From Alkalibacillus haloalkaliphilus (lineage in GTDB: Bacteria > Bacillota > Bacilli > Bacillales > Alkalibacillaceae), in NCBI RefSeq assembly GCF_007991275.1, contig NZ_BJYA01000014.1, positions 62,001-126,000 on the forward strand: a stretch of 64,000 nt of DNA, given 5' to 3'. The position numbers were made by a program, and so were the translations under genes. Positions 25,879 through 33,900 of the stretch are shown in pieces. How positions within the stretch are numbered: position 1 is the first letter of the stretch; every line of letters starts with the position of its first letter. The notes under the pieces are model-generated. The model was given only the letters and a program-made list of their open reading frames with translations. It was not told the origin of the DNA and ran no database searches.

Positions 25879-26934
25879 CTATTTATTAATTTTAAATGTT
25901 AACTTTTTTAAAGCTGTTTCAATGACGTGCCCCCACTTATCAAACTCTACTAAAAACCCGTCATGACCAAAGATCGTTTCAACTTCATAATAGTTAGCTG
26001 AACCACCTAGCATATTAACGTCATCAACAAATAACTTAATTTCTTGCGGTGGGTACAGTAAGTCGTGTTGAAAACCAAGAGCAACAACAGACACTTCTAA
26101 CTGTTCTAATGCCGCTTCATAACTCCCTCTTCCACAGGCAACATCATGGTTATTCATTGCATTTAACAATGTTAAATAACTATTCGCATCAAAACGTTCA
26201 ACGATTTTGTCAGCTTGATAATCTAAGTAAGACTGAACGTCATATTCACCATTTGTTTTCTTTCGGTTGAACCTTTCCTGAAATAAAGGTGCTGAGCGAT
26301 ACGTAATCATACCAATTTCTCGCGCTAATCCTAATCCTTCTTCTGGGACTTCACCCCGCTGCCAACTAGGGTCTTGCTTAATCGCCTTTGCAGAAATGTG
26401 GTTAAAAGCTATAGCGTAATCACTAAACTGAGGGGTCACAGCGATCGGGATCATCGCGTCAACAAAGTTGGCATACATCAACCCCCACTCCAACACTTGC
26501 ATCCCACCTAAAGAACCGCCAATCACAGCACGTAAATGATTAACCCCTAACTTTTTCAGCGCTAGAAATTGAACCTCAACTAAATCACGTACCGTGACAT
26601 TTGGAAAAGTTGCCCCAAACGGTTCATCTGTCTGAGGATCAATCGACTTCGGCCCTGTTGAACCATCACACCCTCCTAACACGTTAAACGTGATCACTTG
26701 ATAATGATTTAAATCAACATAACCGCCCTCATGGATTAAACCACGCCACCAACCAGGGTCCTCGTCTGTACCAATCGTTTTATGGTTTCCTGTTAAAGCG
26801 TGGCACACCAAAATTACTGGTCCTTCTTTGTTTCCTGCCTTTTCATAAACCAACTCAACTTCTTTAAACGTAAAACCTGATTCTAAAGTGAAATTAGGGA
26901 TGACAACTTTCTTTTCATTGTTGCTAATTGTCAT
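25879..26934 (-). CDS. metX: Homoserine O-acetyltransferase
   Basis: Alpha/beta-hydrolase-fold acyltransferase of 351 residues. It shows the LVCHALTGNHKT oxyanion region, the nucleophile elbow GGSLGGMQVLEW, the Asp in FQHDLLYPP, and the His in FGHDGFLVE. It activates homoserine for sulfhydrylation by MetY. The ATG at 26934 has AAAGGAGGAGG upstream; an in-frame TTG at 26967 lies inside the riboswitch terminator and is not the start. Confidence 0.92.
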   Translation of the reverse strand: MTISNNEKKVVIPNFTLESGFTFKEVELVYEKAGNKEGPVILVCHALTGNHKTIGTDEDPGWWRGLIHEGGYVDLNHYQVITFNVLGGCDGSTGPKSIDPQTDEPFGATFPNVTVRDLVEVQFLALKKLGVNHLRAVIGGSLGGMQVLEWGLMYANFVDAMIPIAVTPQFSDYAIAFNHISAKAIKQDPSWQRGEVPEEGLGLAREIGMITYRSAPLFQERFNRKKTNGEYDVQSYLDYQADKIVERFDANSYLTLLNAMNNHDVACGRGSYEAALEQLEVSVVALGFQHDLLYPPQEIKLFVDDVNMLGGSANYYEVETIFGHDGFLVEFDKWGHVIETALKKLTFKINK

Positions 26935-26965
26935 CACCTCCTCCTTTACATAACTTTTAAAACGC

Positions 26966-26998
26966 AAAAAACCTCCCTACCTTTGAGATAGAGAGGTC
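26966..26998 (-). terminator. SAM riboswitch expression-platform terminator
   Basis: On the minus strand ACCTCTCTA and TAGGGAGGT form a nine-base stem (one G-U pair) followed by T6. The left arm and its flank CTCTCTATCTC can pair instead with the 3' P1 strand of the aptamer (GAGATGAGAG), giving the antiterminator. Confidence 0.88.
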
Positions 26999-27019
26999 AA
27001 ATATTCAAGCTATTTGTCT

Positions 27020-27127
27020 CTCTCATCTCCCAAAGCATATGCTTTGCAGGAATTAGCACCTTTCAAACCGTTGTTTGAAGGTTGCCGGGCTTCATCGGGC
27101 CAGTCCCTCTGCCACTCTTGATAAGAG
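27020..27127 (-). promoter_or_regulatory. SAM-I (S-box) riboswitch aptamer
   Basis: On the minus strand the leader has the classic conserved core: CTCTTATCAAGAG, then GGCAGAGGGACTGGCCCGA, TGAAGCCCGGCAACC and AAGGTGCTAATTCC. Helix P1 is CTCTTATC with GATGAGAG (one G-U pair). P3 and P4 stems are visible around TTCAAACAACGGTTTGAA and GCAAAGCATATGCTTTG. When SAM is abundant, the downstream terminator forms and stops transcription of metX-metY-hom. Confidence 0.97.
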
Positions 27128-27166
27128 TCAAAATTGTTATTCAATTATTAATATTAAATTATATGC

Positions 27167-27196
27167 ATATTACCATGGCATTTATAACTATGTCAA
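27167..27196 (-). promoter_or_regulatory. Sigma-A promoter of the S-box met operon
   Basis: Perfect TTGACA (27196-27191), 18-base spacer, TAATAT (27172-27167) on the minus strand. The start of transcription would lie about 30 bases before the aptamer. Confidence 0.75.
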
Positions 27197-27202
27197 CAAA
27201 AT

Positions 27203-28174
27203 TTATACTTTCTGTTTTTCGTAACCTTCAATTGCTTCCATTTTCGCTTGTACTTCCTCTTCTGATAAACCATGTTCTTCAATATAACGGTTGCGAGGGT
27301 GTACACGGCATTCATGTGAACAACTTCTTAAAAAGAAATGTTCGTTTTCTTCTGAAGAAAGAATTTGCTCGTTACAATCTGGGTTCGCACAATTAATATA
27401 ACGTTCACAAGGCTCACCCGTGAAATAGTCACGGCCTACAACTTTGTGCTCCACTTGGTTGATTGGTACACTAATTCGCTCATCAAACACATAACATTGT
27501 CCATCCCATAATTCACCTTTAACTTCAGGGTCTTTACCATAACTGACAATACCACCGTGTAGCTGACCAACATCATCAAAACCTTCTTCTTTCAACCAAC
27601 CTGAAAACTTCTCACAACGAATTCCACCTGTGCAATACGTTAACACACGCTTACCTTCTAATAGCTCTTTATTATCTTTAATCCATTCAGGGAGCTCACG
27701 GAAGTTGCGAATATCTGGACGAATCGCACCACGGAAATGTCCTATATCATACTCATAATCATTACGTGCATCTAAGACGATTGTATCTTCCTTTTTCATC
27801 TCTTCGTAGAAATCTTTAGGATCTAAATACTCACCCGTTTGTTCATTAGGGTTAATGTCATCATCACCTAAGCTTAAATTAACGATTTCATCTTTATGAC
27901 GGACGTGCATTTTCTTAAATGCATGTTCATCCGCTTCATCAATTTTGAATGTCATATCTTCAAAACGAGGATCAGCTTGAAGAGCTTCCATATATTGATT
28001 CGTTTGTTCAACTGTCCCTGAAACAGTTCCGTTCAAACCTTCTTCAGCGACAATGATTCGACCTTTTAAGTCAAGGTCTTGGCAGAATTGTAAATGCTCA
28101 TCACGAAACGTTTCTGGATCTTCAATATGAACGTATTTGTAATAAAGCAATACTCTGTAATCCTTATTAGACAT
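27203..28174 (-). CDS. trhO: tRNA uridine(34) hydroxylase, rhodanese family
   Basis: Protein of 323 residues with an N-terminal acylphosphatase-like domain (about 1-95) and a rhodanese domain (about 115-220). The rhodanese domain holds the active-site loop [11 protein letters not shown], followed by the C-terminal zinc-like cysteine region ([16 protein letters not shown] and CSHECR). This matches TrhO/YbfQ, which hydroxylates U34 of tRNA with oxygen. The ATG at 28174 is preferred because AAGGTGGTC lies upstream. No strong terminator follows; the met promoter starts immediately after. Confidence 0.92.
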   Translation of the reverse strand: MSNKDYRVLLYYKYVHIEDPETFRDEHLQFCQDLDLKGRIIVAEEGLNGTVSGTVEQTNQYMEALQADPRFEDMTFKIDEADEHAFKKMHVRHKDEIVNLSLGDDDINPNEQTGEYLDPKDFYEEMKKEDTIVLDARNDYEYDIGHFRGAIRPDIRNFRELPEWIKDNKELLEGKRVLTYCTGGIRCEKFSGWLKEEGFDDVGQLHGGIVSYGKDPEVKGELWDGQCYVFDERISVPINQVEHKVVGRDYFTGEPCERYINCANPDCNEQILSSEENEHFFLRSCSHECRVHPRNRYIEEHGLSEEEVQAKMEAIEGYEKQKV

Positions 28175-28319
28175 ATTGACCACCTTGCTTTAATATATTT
28201 TATAGTTTATTTTATATAAGACAAATCAACACTGTATTATACAATAACATTATCTTTTATTCAATTATCTAAACTAAGTGATTTTATGGAAACAGTTTGA
28301 CGTATACATGCAAAATAAT

Positions 28320-28355
28320 AAGCCCTTAAAGTGGCCTTACTCACTTTAAGGGCTT
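28320..28355. other. Perfect 14-bp hairpin between divergent genes
   Basis: AAGCCCTTAAAGTG, an eight-base loop, then the exact complement. It lies 145 bases upstream of trhO and 100 bases upstream of the amidase-like gene, so no annotated gene ends at it. It lacks a T-run on the + strand; on the - strand CTTATTATTTT follows. It may be a leader hairpin of trhO or the end of a small RNA. Confidence 0.6.
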
Positions 28356-28455
28356 GAATTTATTTCAGTTCATCAACCACTTGTTCAAACTTTCGCCTAT
28401 TTCGACCATTTCTTGTATAATAATAAGAACTATTTTTAAAAAGGATTGAACTAAG

Positions 28456-29496
28456 ATGAAGCAAATATATAGTGAAATCATCCAATTTAGAGGTGGCCAT
28501 TATGACTTTGGCTATGAACAAGGAAAGCAACTAAAAGGCACGTTAACGATCCAAAACCGCCTTAAACATTGGAAAATAAGAAGACCACGTTTTTCAATTG
28601 ATGTATATGAAGCTAAGGACAAGTTTATGCAGTATGCCCCTAACATGTGGAAAGAGTTAGAAGGGTTGCGTGAAGGTTTAGAGCTACCGATGGAAGAAGT
28701 GTTACGTGATTTCGGAGGTTACCGTACTGAAATTAAAAAATTTGGCTGCTCCATTATGACTGAAGAAGATTACATGATTCGAAATTACGATTATCAGCCA
28801 CAAACTTATGAAGGAAGGTACAGTTTGTTTCAACCAAATGACGGAGGTTATGCTGTATTAGGACCTACCTCACGTGTTACAGGACGTATGGATGGCATGA
28901 ATGAAAAAGGTTTAGTTATGGCGTACAACTTCACACACCGGAAAACCCCAAAGGATGGGTTCGTCTGCTATATGATTGGTAGAATTATTTTAGATACGTG
29001 TGCCAATGTCGATGAAGCTGTCCAATTGTTAAAAGACATTCCACATCGCAATGCATTTAGTTACATATTACTTGATCCAAATGGTCAAACGTATGTTGTC
29101 GAAACGAGCCCACGTGGTGTCCATGTCCGCCAATCAAACGTCTGTACCAATCATTTCGAACATTTAACGAAAGAAAACCGTCACCATTTAGAAGACTCAT
29201 ATAAACGAATGGACGCCATTAAATCACAAAGAAAAACAAGCATGAGTGTAAATGACGCCTTCAGATTAATGAACGACAGCGATCGCGGTATCTTCTCTGA
29301 CAAATACAAAAGCTGGGCTGGCACTATTCACACGTCTGCGTACTTACCGAAACAACGCGAAGCTTGGTTTGCTCTAGGCGGTGACAAAGAACCCGTCAAA
29401 ATTAACTTTGATAAATGGTTAAACGGAAGCGACCTTAACATTAGCAAAATTGAAGGTGAAGTTGATACCGACCTTCCATTTGCTCATATGGATTAA
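28456..29496 (+). CDS. C45 family peptidase / acyltransferase-like Ntn hydrolase
   Basis: Protein of 346 residues similar to the acyl-CoA:6-aminopenicillanate acyltransferase-like (peptidase C45) family. The putative nucleophile is Cys98 in KKFGCSIM, which becomes N-terminal after self-cleavage in characterised relatives. Other family features are IRNYDYQP near 118, GRMDGMNEKGLVMAYNF near 152, and VVETSPRG. Cytoplasmic, no signal peptide. The natural substrate is unknown. The ATG follows AAAGGATTG. Confidence 0.85.
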   Translation: MKQIYSEIIQFRGGHYDFGYEQGKQLKGTLTIQNRLKHWKIRRPRFSIDVYEAKDKFMQYAPNMWKELEGLREGLELPMEEVLRDFGGYRTEIKKFGCSIMTEEDYMIRNYDYQPQTYEGRYSLFQPNDGGYAVLGPTSRVTGRMDGMNEKGLVMAYNFTHRKTPKDGFVCYMIGRIILDTCANVDEAVQLLKDIPHRNAFSYILLDPNGQTYVVETSPRGVHVRQSNVCTNHFEHLTKENRHHLEDSYKRMDAIKSQRKTSMSVNDAFRLMNDSDRGIFSDKYKSWAGTIHTSAYLPKQREAWFALGGDKEPVKINFDKWLNGSDLNISKIEGEVDTDLPFAHMD

Positions 29497-29498
29497 AA

Positions 29499-29532
29499 AA
29501 AGCCTGAAGCTATTCCGCTTCAGGCTTTATAA
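29499..29532. terminator. Bidirectional terminator
   Basis: AAAGCCTGAAGC-tattcc-GCTTCAGGCTTT with short T and A tails, between convergent genes. Confidence 0.85.
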
Positions 29533-30135
29533 TTATAAGCTTTTATACCAATCAGCCGCTGCTTTAACTTCACCTAAGTTTAATTGGTGTCCCTGGTTTT
29601 CCCAGTGTAATTGAACATTAGCCCCAGCCCCATCAAGCAATTCTTTAAGATCTTCAGATTCTTGGGCCGGGCAAATCGGATCATTTGTCCCTGCAGCGAT
29701 AAAGACTTTTTTACCTGTCAAATCCGGTAATTCGACTCCACGACGAGGAACCATTGGGTGATGTAAACTTGCCGCTTTTAACGCATCTTGATAATGGAAC
29801 ATTAAGCTCCCAGCAATATTAGCACCATTTGAATACCCAACTGCAATGATATTATCACGATCAAACCCATAGTCTTTTGCAGCTTGATCTAGAAACTCGT
29901 ATAACTCTTTCGTTCTAAAAATGAGGTCCTCTTCATCAAAGACACCTTCTGCTAAACGTCTAAAGAATCGTGGCATCCCATTCTCTTCAACGTTACCTCG
30001 AACACTTAAAACGTTCACTTCAGGGTCGATATGATCAACTAATGGTAATAGATCTTCTTCCGTCCCACCAGTTCCATGTAATAGTAAAAGTGTCGGATTA
30101 GATAGATCTGATCCTTTTTTAAATATATGTTTCAT
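29533..30135 (-). CDS. Carboxylesterase-type alpha/beta hydrolase (MhqD-like)
   Basis: Protein of 200 residues with the oxyanion motif LLLLHGTGGTEEDL, nucleophile GYSNGAN (Ser), acid AAGTNDPICP (Asp) and His in ENQGHQL. It resembles the predicted hydrolases MhqD/YodD of Bacillus, which respond to quinone stress, and small phospholipase/carboxylesterases. No MhqR-type regulator is adjacent. The ATG has AAGGAGG upstream. Confidence 0.88.
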   Translation of the reverse strand: MKHIFKKGSDLSNPTLLLLHGTGGTEEDLLPLVDHIDPEVNVLSVRGNVEENGMPRFFRRLAEGVFDEEDLIFRTKELYEFLDQAAKDYGFDRDNIIAVGYSNGANIAGSLMFHYQDALKAASLHHPMVPRRGVELPDLTGKKVFIAAGTNDPICPAQESEDLKELLDGAGANVQLHWENQGHQLNLGEVKAAADWYKSL

Positions 30136-30277
30136 TATTATAAGCCTCCTTTATATACGACAATGATAGCTTCATCATACCACAACAATTATCTTGAATT
30201 CAAGATAACCACTCTAATGTTTAAACTTCATCCATTTAGGTTATTTTACGTACAAAGCCTTTCAAGGAGTGAACATT

Positions 30278-30346
30278 ATGATTAGAACCATTTTAATGAT
30301 TATCGGTGCGATTGTTGTTATTGGATGGATTATGTCAATGTTCTAA
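30278..30346 (+). CDS. 22-residue hydrophobic membrane peptide
   Basis: ATG at 30278 with AAGGAGTG seven bases upstream opens a 22-residue peptide that starts MIRTILMIIGAIVVIG and ends WIMSMF. It is one transmembrane helix with a single positive charge near the N-terminus. The frame is closed by TAA and a perfect terminator begins five bases later, so the unit has its own ribosome site and terminator. I know no family for it. It could be a small regulatory membrane protein. Confidence 0.6.
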   Translation: MIRTILMIIGAIVVIGWIMSMF

Positions 30347-30350
30347 ACAG

Positions 30351-30388
30351 AAAAGTTCTCTTCGAAATTGAAGAGAACTTTTATTTAT
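30351..30388. terminator. Bidirectional terminator
   Basis: AAAAGTTCTCTTC-gaaatt-GAAGAGAACTTTT. It serves the small peptide gene on + and the ferredoxin gene on -. Confidence 0.88.
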
Positions 30389-30620
30389 TCTTAAAGAATT
30401 CTTCTGCCTTCTCTAAATACTTTTCATCTGCAGGAAGCATCTCTAAATCTTCAACTATTGCGCCAACTGGACATACAGAAACACACGCACCGCAATTAAT
30501 ACATATATCAGGATCAATATAAAATTGATCTTCCCCCTCTTCTATACAGTCAACCGGACATACATCGACACATTCAGCTGCCTTTTCCATTTCGCAAGGG
30601 CTTGTAATTACAAATGCCAT
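30381..30620 (-). CDS. Seven-iron (3Fe-4S/4Fe-4S) ferredoxin
   Basis: Electron carrier of 79 residues. Cysteines 9, 17, 21 and 25 follow the Cx7Cx3CPx2C-like spacing of the first cluster of Azotobacter-type 7Fe ferredoxins. Cysteines 40, 43, 46 and 50 (CxxCxxCxxxCP) bind a 4Fe-4S cluster. The C-terminus is acidic and short. The ATG follows GAAGGAGGG. Confidence 0.93.
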   Translation of the reverse strand: MAFVITSPCEMEKAAECVDVCPVDCIEEGEDQFYIDPDICINCGACVSVCPVGAIVEDLEMLPADEKYLEKAEEFFKNK

Positions 30621-30940
30621 CTTATAACCCTCCTTCTATTCATTGTTATTTTAACTTAAAAGGATCCAATTGTTAAAGTACGAACTCTTTTGTCTACAAT
30701 CTTTTATACTAGTCTCTTGTATTCACAGTCTACATCATCTGACAAATTACACATAGTTAGTTCTGTTCATTTTATAGAAACATCAAATAAATTAGAGGTT
30801 TTTCAAGGTTGATTGGATAATAACTTTAATTAACAGCTAGAATATTCAGATAATATTTCAACGTATGAAAGGAGGCTCGTTTTGATTTTCACCCCACCTC
30901 AGAATCCTACAATAGTTTTAAATATTGGGAGGAGGATTTT
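30621..30940. other. 320-base intergenic region before the subtilase gene
   Basis: AT-rich divergent control region between ferredoxin (-) and the bacillopeptidase-like gene (+). I find no RNA gene or clear sigma-A promoter. Near its right end are two strong ribosome sites: AAAGGAGG at about 30868 in front of a short TTG frame, and GGGAGGAGG at 30928-30936 in front of the protease ATG. Confidence 0.5.
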
Positions 30941-30956
30941 ATGGTTAGATGGTTAA
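30882..30956 (+). CDS. Possible 24-codon leader frame overlapping the subtilase start
   Basis: TTG at 30882 with AAAGGAGG upstream opens a frame starting MIFTPPQNPTIVLNIG and ending at TAA 30954-30956, 16 bases inside the protease gene in another frame. It contains the protease ribosome site. Translation of it could couple to or compete with the protease start. No homology is known; it may be chance. Confidence 0.25.
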   Translation: MIFTPPQNPTIVLNIGRRILWLDG

Positions 30957-33900
30957 GTATCATCGTTTCAGTTGTCATGGTTGTCTCGCTTATGACACCC
31001 GCTTTTTCTTTCGCACAGACACAACCAGCATCAAAAGCTCTCCATGACAAAGCCCCTGAAAAAAAGATTAGTGAACGACTTAGCACAGAGTTTGCTGAGG
31101 ACGATCACGTCACTTTCCTTGTTAAGTTCAATGAAGTGGCAGATGTTATGAAAGTAGCTCAAGAATCTCAAGCAAAGGCTACTGACAACAACTTATCTGC
31201 ATTAAGCGCAGAGTACACACAACGCTCTGCTGTAATCAATGAACTTAAATACGTTTCAAAAACTTCACAACAAAATGTTAAAGCATTTTTAGAGCAAGAG
31301 ATGGAAAATGGTAATGTAGACAATTTCCACTCTTATCACATTGTAAACGGGATGGCTGTTACAGCTCCTAAAGAAATAGCTGAGAGAATTGCAGCATTTC
31401 CAGAAGTTGAAAAGCTTCTTCCTAACGAAGAGCGCCAACTGAACGAAGTAACAGTTGATTCAGAAGCTGAGCCAGTTGATTCTGAAATCCAAAACGTTGA
31501 ATGGAACATAGAGCAAGTTAATGCCCCTGACGTTTGGGACATGGGAATCGACGGAGCTGGCGTTGTAGTTGGTGCTATTGACACTGGTGTTCAGTGGGAT
31601 CACCCAGCACTAATGGAACAGTACCGTGGCTATGACGCAGCTACAGGTGAAGTTGATCATCAATATAGCTTCTTTGATGCAGTCGGCGGACAAGCTGAAG
31701 CTTATGATGACCAAGGTCACGGAACTCACGTAGCAGGTACAATGGTTGGTGCTGAGCCGGATGGGTCAAACCAAGTCGGTGTTGCACCTGGAGCAAAACA
31801 CATTGCAGCCAAAGCTTTTGATGCTAGTGGTGGAGGAAATGATGCCAACATCTTAGCTGCTGGTGAATGGATGCTAGCTCCTGGTGGGGACGTTACTAAA
31901 GCTCCAGACGTTGTAAACAACTCTTGGGGTGGCGGACCTGGTTTGGATGAATGGTATCGTGATGTTGTCATTGCTTGGAGAGCTGCTGGTATTTTCCCTG
32001 AGTTCTCTGCAGGTAATACAACACTTACTAACCCTGGTGGACCTGGTTCAATTGCAGTTCCAGCAAACTACCCTGAATCATTCGCTACAGGTGCAACTGA
32101 TAGCGACAACAACCTTGCAAGTTTCTCCTTAGAAGGCCCTTCACCATATAATGAAATTAAGCCGGAAGTTGTAGCTCCTGGTGTTAACATTCGCTCTGCA
32201 GTTCCAGGTGGTGGATATGAAGGCGGATGGAATGGTACATCCATGTCAGGACCAGCAGTTTCAGGCCTTGTAGCTTTACTTCTTCAAGCTAACGCTAACT
32301 TAGCCGTTGAAGATTTAGAAGACATCATTATGGACACAGCGACCCCACTTACAAACGACGACTATCCAGAAACACCTAACAATGGATTTGGACATGGCTT
32401 AATCGATGCTTATGCTGCTGTTTCAGCAGTTGCTGATGGATTAGGTACAATTGAAGGTCATGTTTCTATGGAAGGTGAAGATACTGAACCTCCAACATAT
32501 GAACATGAAGTACCAGCTGAAGAAGCATTCACTGACATGGATTTAGACTTAACAATTCATGCTAGTGACGATGTAGCTGTAACGTCAGTGTCAGTTGAAT
32601 ACACAAATGCTGACGGTGAGACGAATACAGTTGAAGCTTCACAACAGTCTGGTAACCATTTATCTGGAGAGTACGTTGCTACAATCCCAGGTGAAGACTT
32701 AGTTGAAGGTGATTTAACTTATTCAATTACAGTTGTTGACTTTGGTGAGAACGAAGTCGTAAGCGATGAATACTCCATTTCAATTGTTGGTGGTATTACA
32801 GTTGGATATTTCACTGACTTTGAAACAGACCCTGTCGGTTGGGATACATTTGGCGAAAACGTATCTTGGGAGCATGGCGAACCGACTTCAGGTCCAGGTG
32901 AAGCATACTCTGGAGATCACGTATACGCAACAAACCTTTCTGGTGATTATAACAACGACGAAAACGGTACTTTAGTAATGCCACCAATCGATCTTCCAGA
33001 AGGTGAATCATACTTGCAGTTCCAACACTACTATGACATTGAAAGTGGTTGGGATTATGCTCACGTATTCATCTCAACTGATATGGAAGAATGGACTGAA
33101 CTGTTAGAGTTAACAGGCTCTAACGATGGTTGGGAACCTGTTGAAGTTGATTTATCAGATTATGCCGGTGAACGTGTTTATATCGGATTTAACATGACGA
33201 GCGACTTTATCATCACTTACCCTGGTTGGTACATTGATGACGTTGGATTATCTGACGAGTCACTAGATTTACAAGGTGACTTATCAATTACACCTCACTC
33301 TATTGACGTTGATGTAAATGAGCGTGAAGGTGAACCAATGGACCCTTCTGAAATTCAACCAGTTATGACAAAAGAATCTGACTCAATGGTTGAAGAAGAA
33401 ACTTCACTTCTTCCACTAGATGCACAAGTATCAGTGTTAGAAAGTGGACGTTCTACCACAACGAGTCCAGTTGACGGTAGTTACTCTTTAACTCATCCTT
33501 CTGGCGAATTTACAGTTTTAGCTGAAGCGTACGGTTTTTACTCAGATGAGCAATCTATTAACTTAGACGAGGACGAAACAGCTACAGCTAACTTTGTACT
33601 TGAAGAGCTACCAGAAGCAACATTAGATGGTACTGTTACAAGTGCTAATTCTGGTGACCCTATTGAAGGTGCTACTATTCAACTAATTGAAGATGCTAAT
33701 ATTGACCCTGTCGAGACAGACGCTAACGGTCAATACGAACTTACTGCTTATGAAGGCGATTATACGTTAAGAATTTTCGCTCCTGACTTCAGCAGTAAAG
33801 AAGTTGAAGTATCTTTAGATCAAGACCAAGAGCTTAACATTGAGCTTGATCCATTATTCACTTACCCAGGTGGAGAAATTGGATATGATGATGGTACAGC

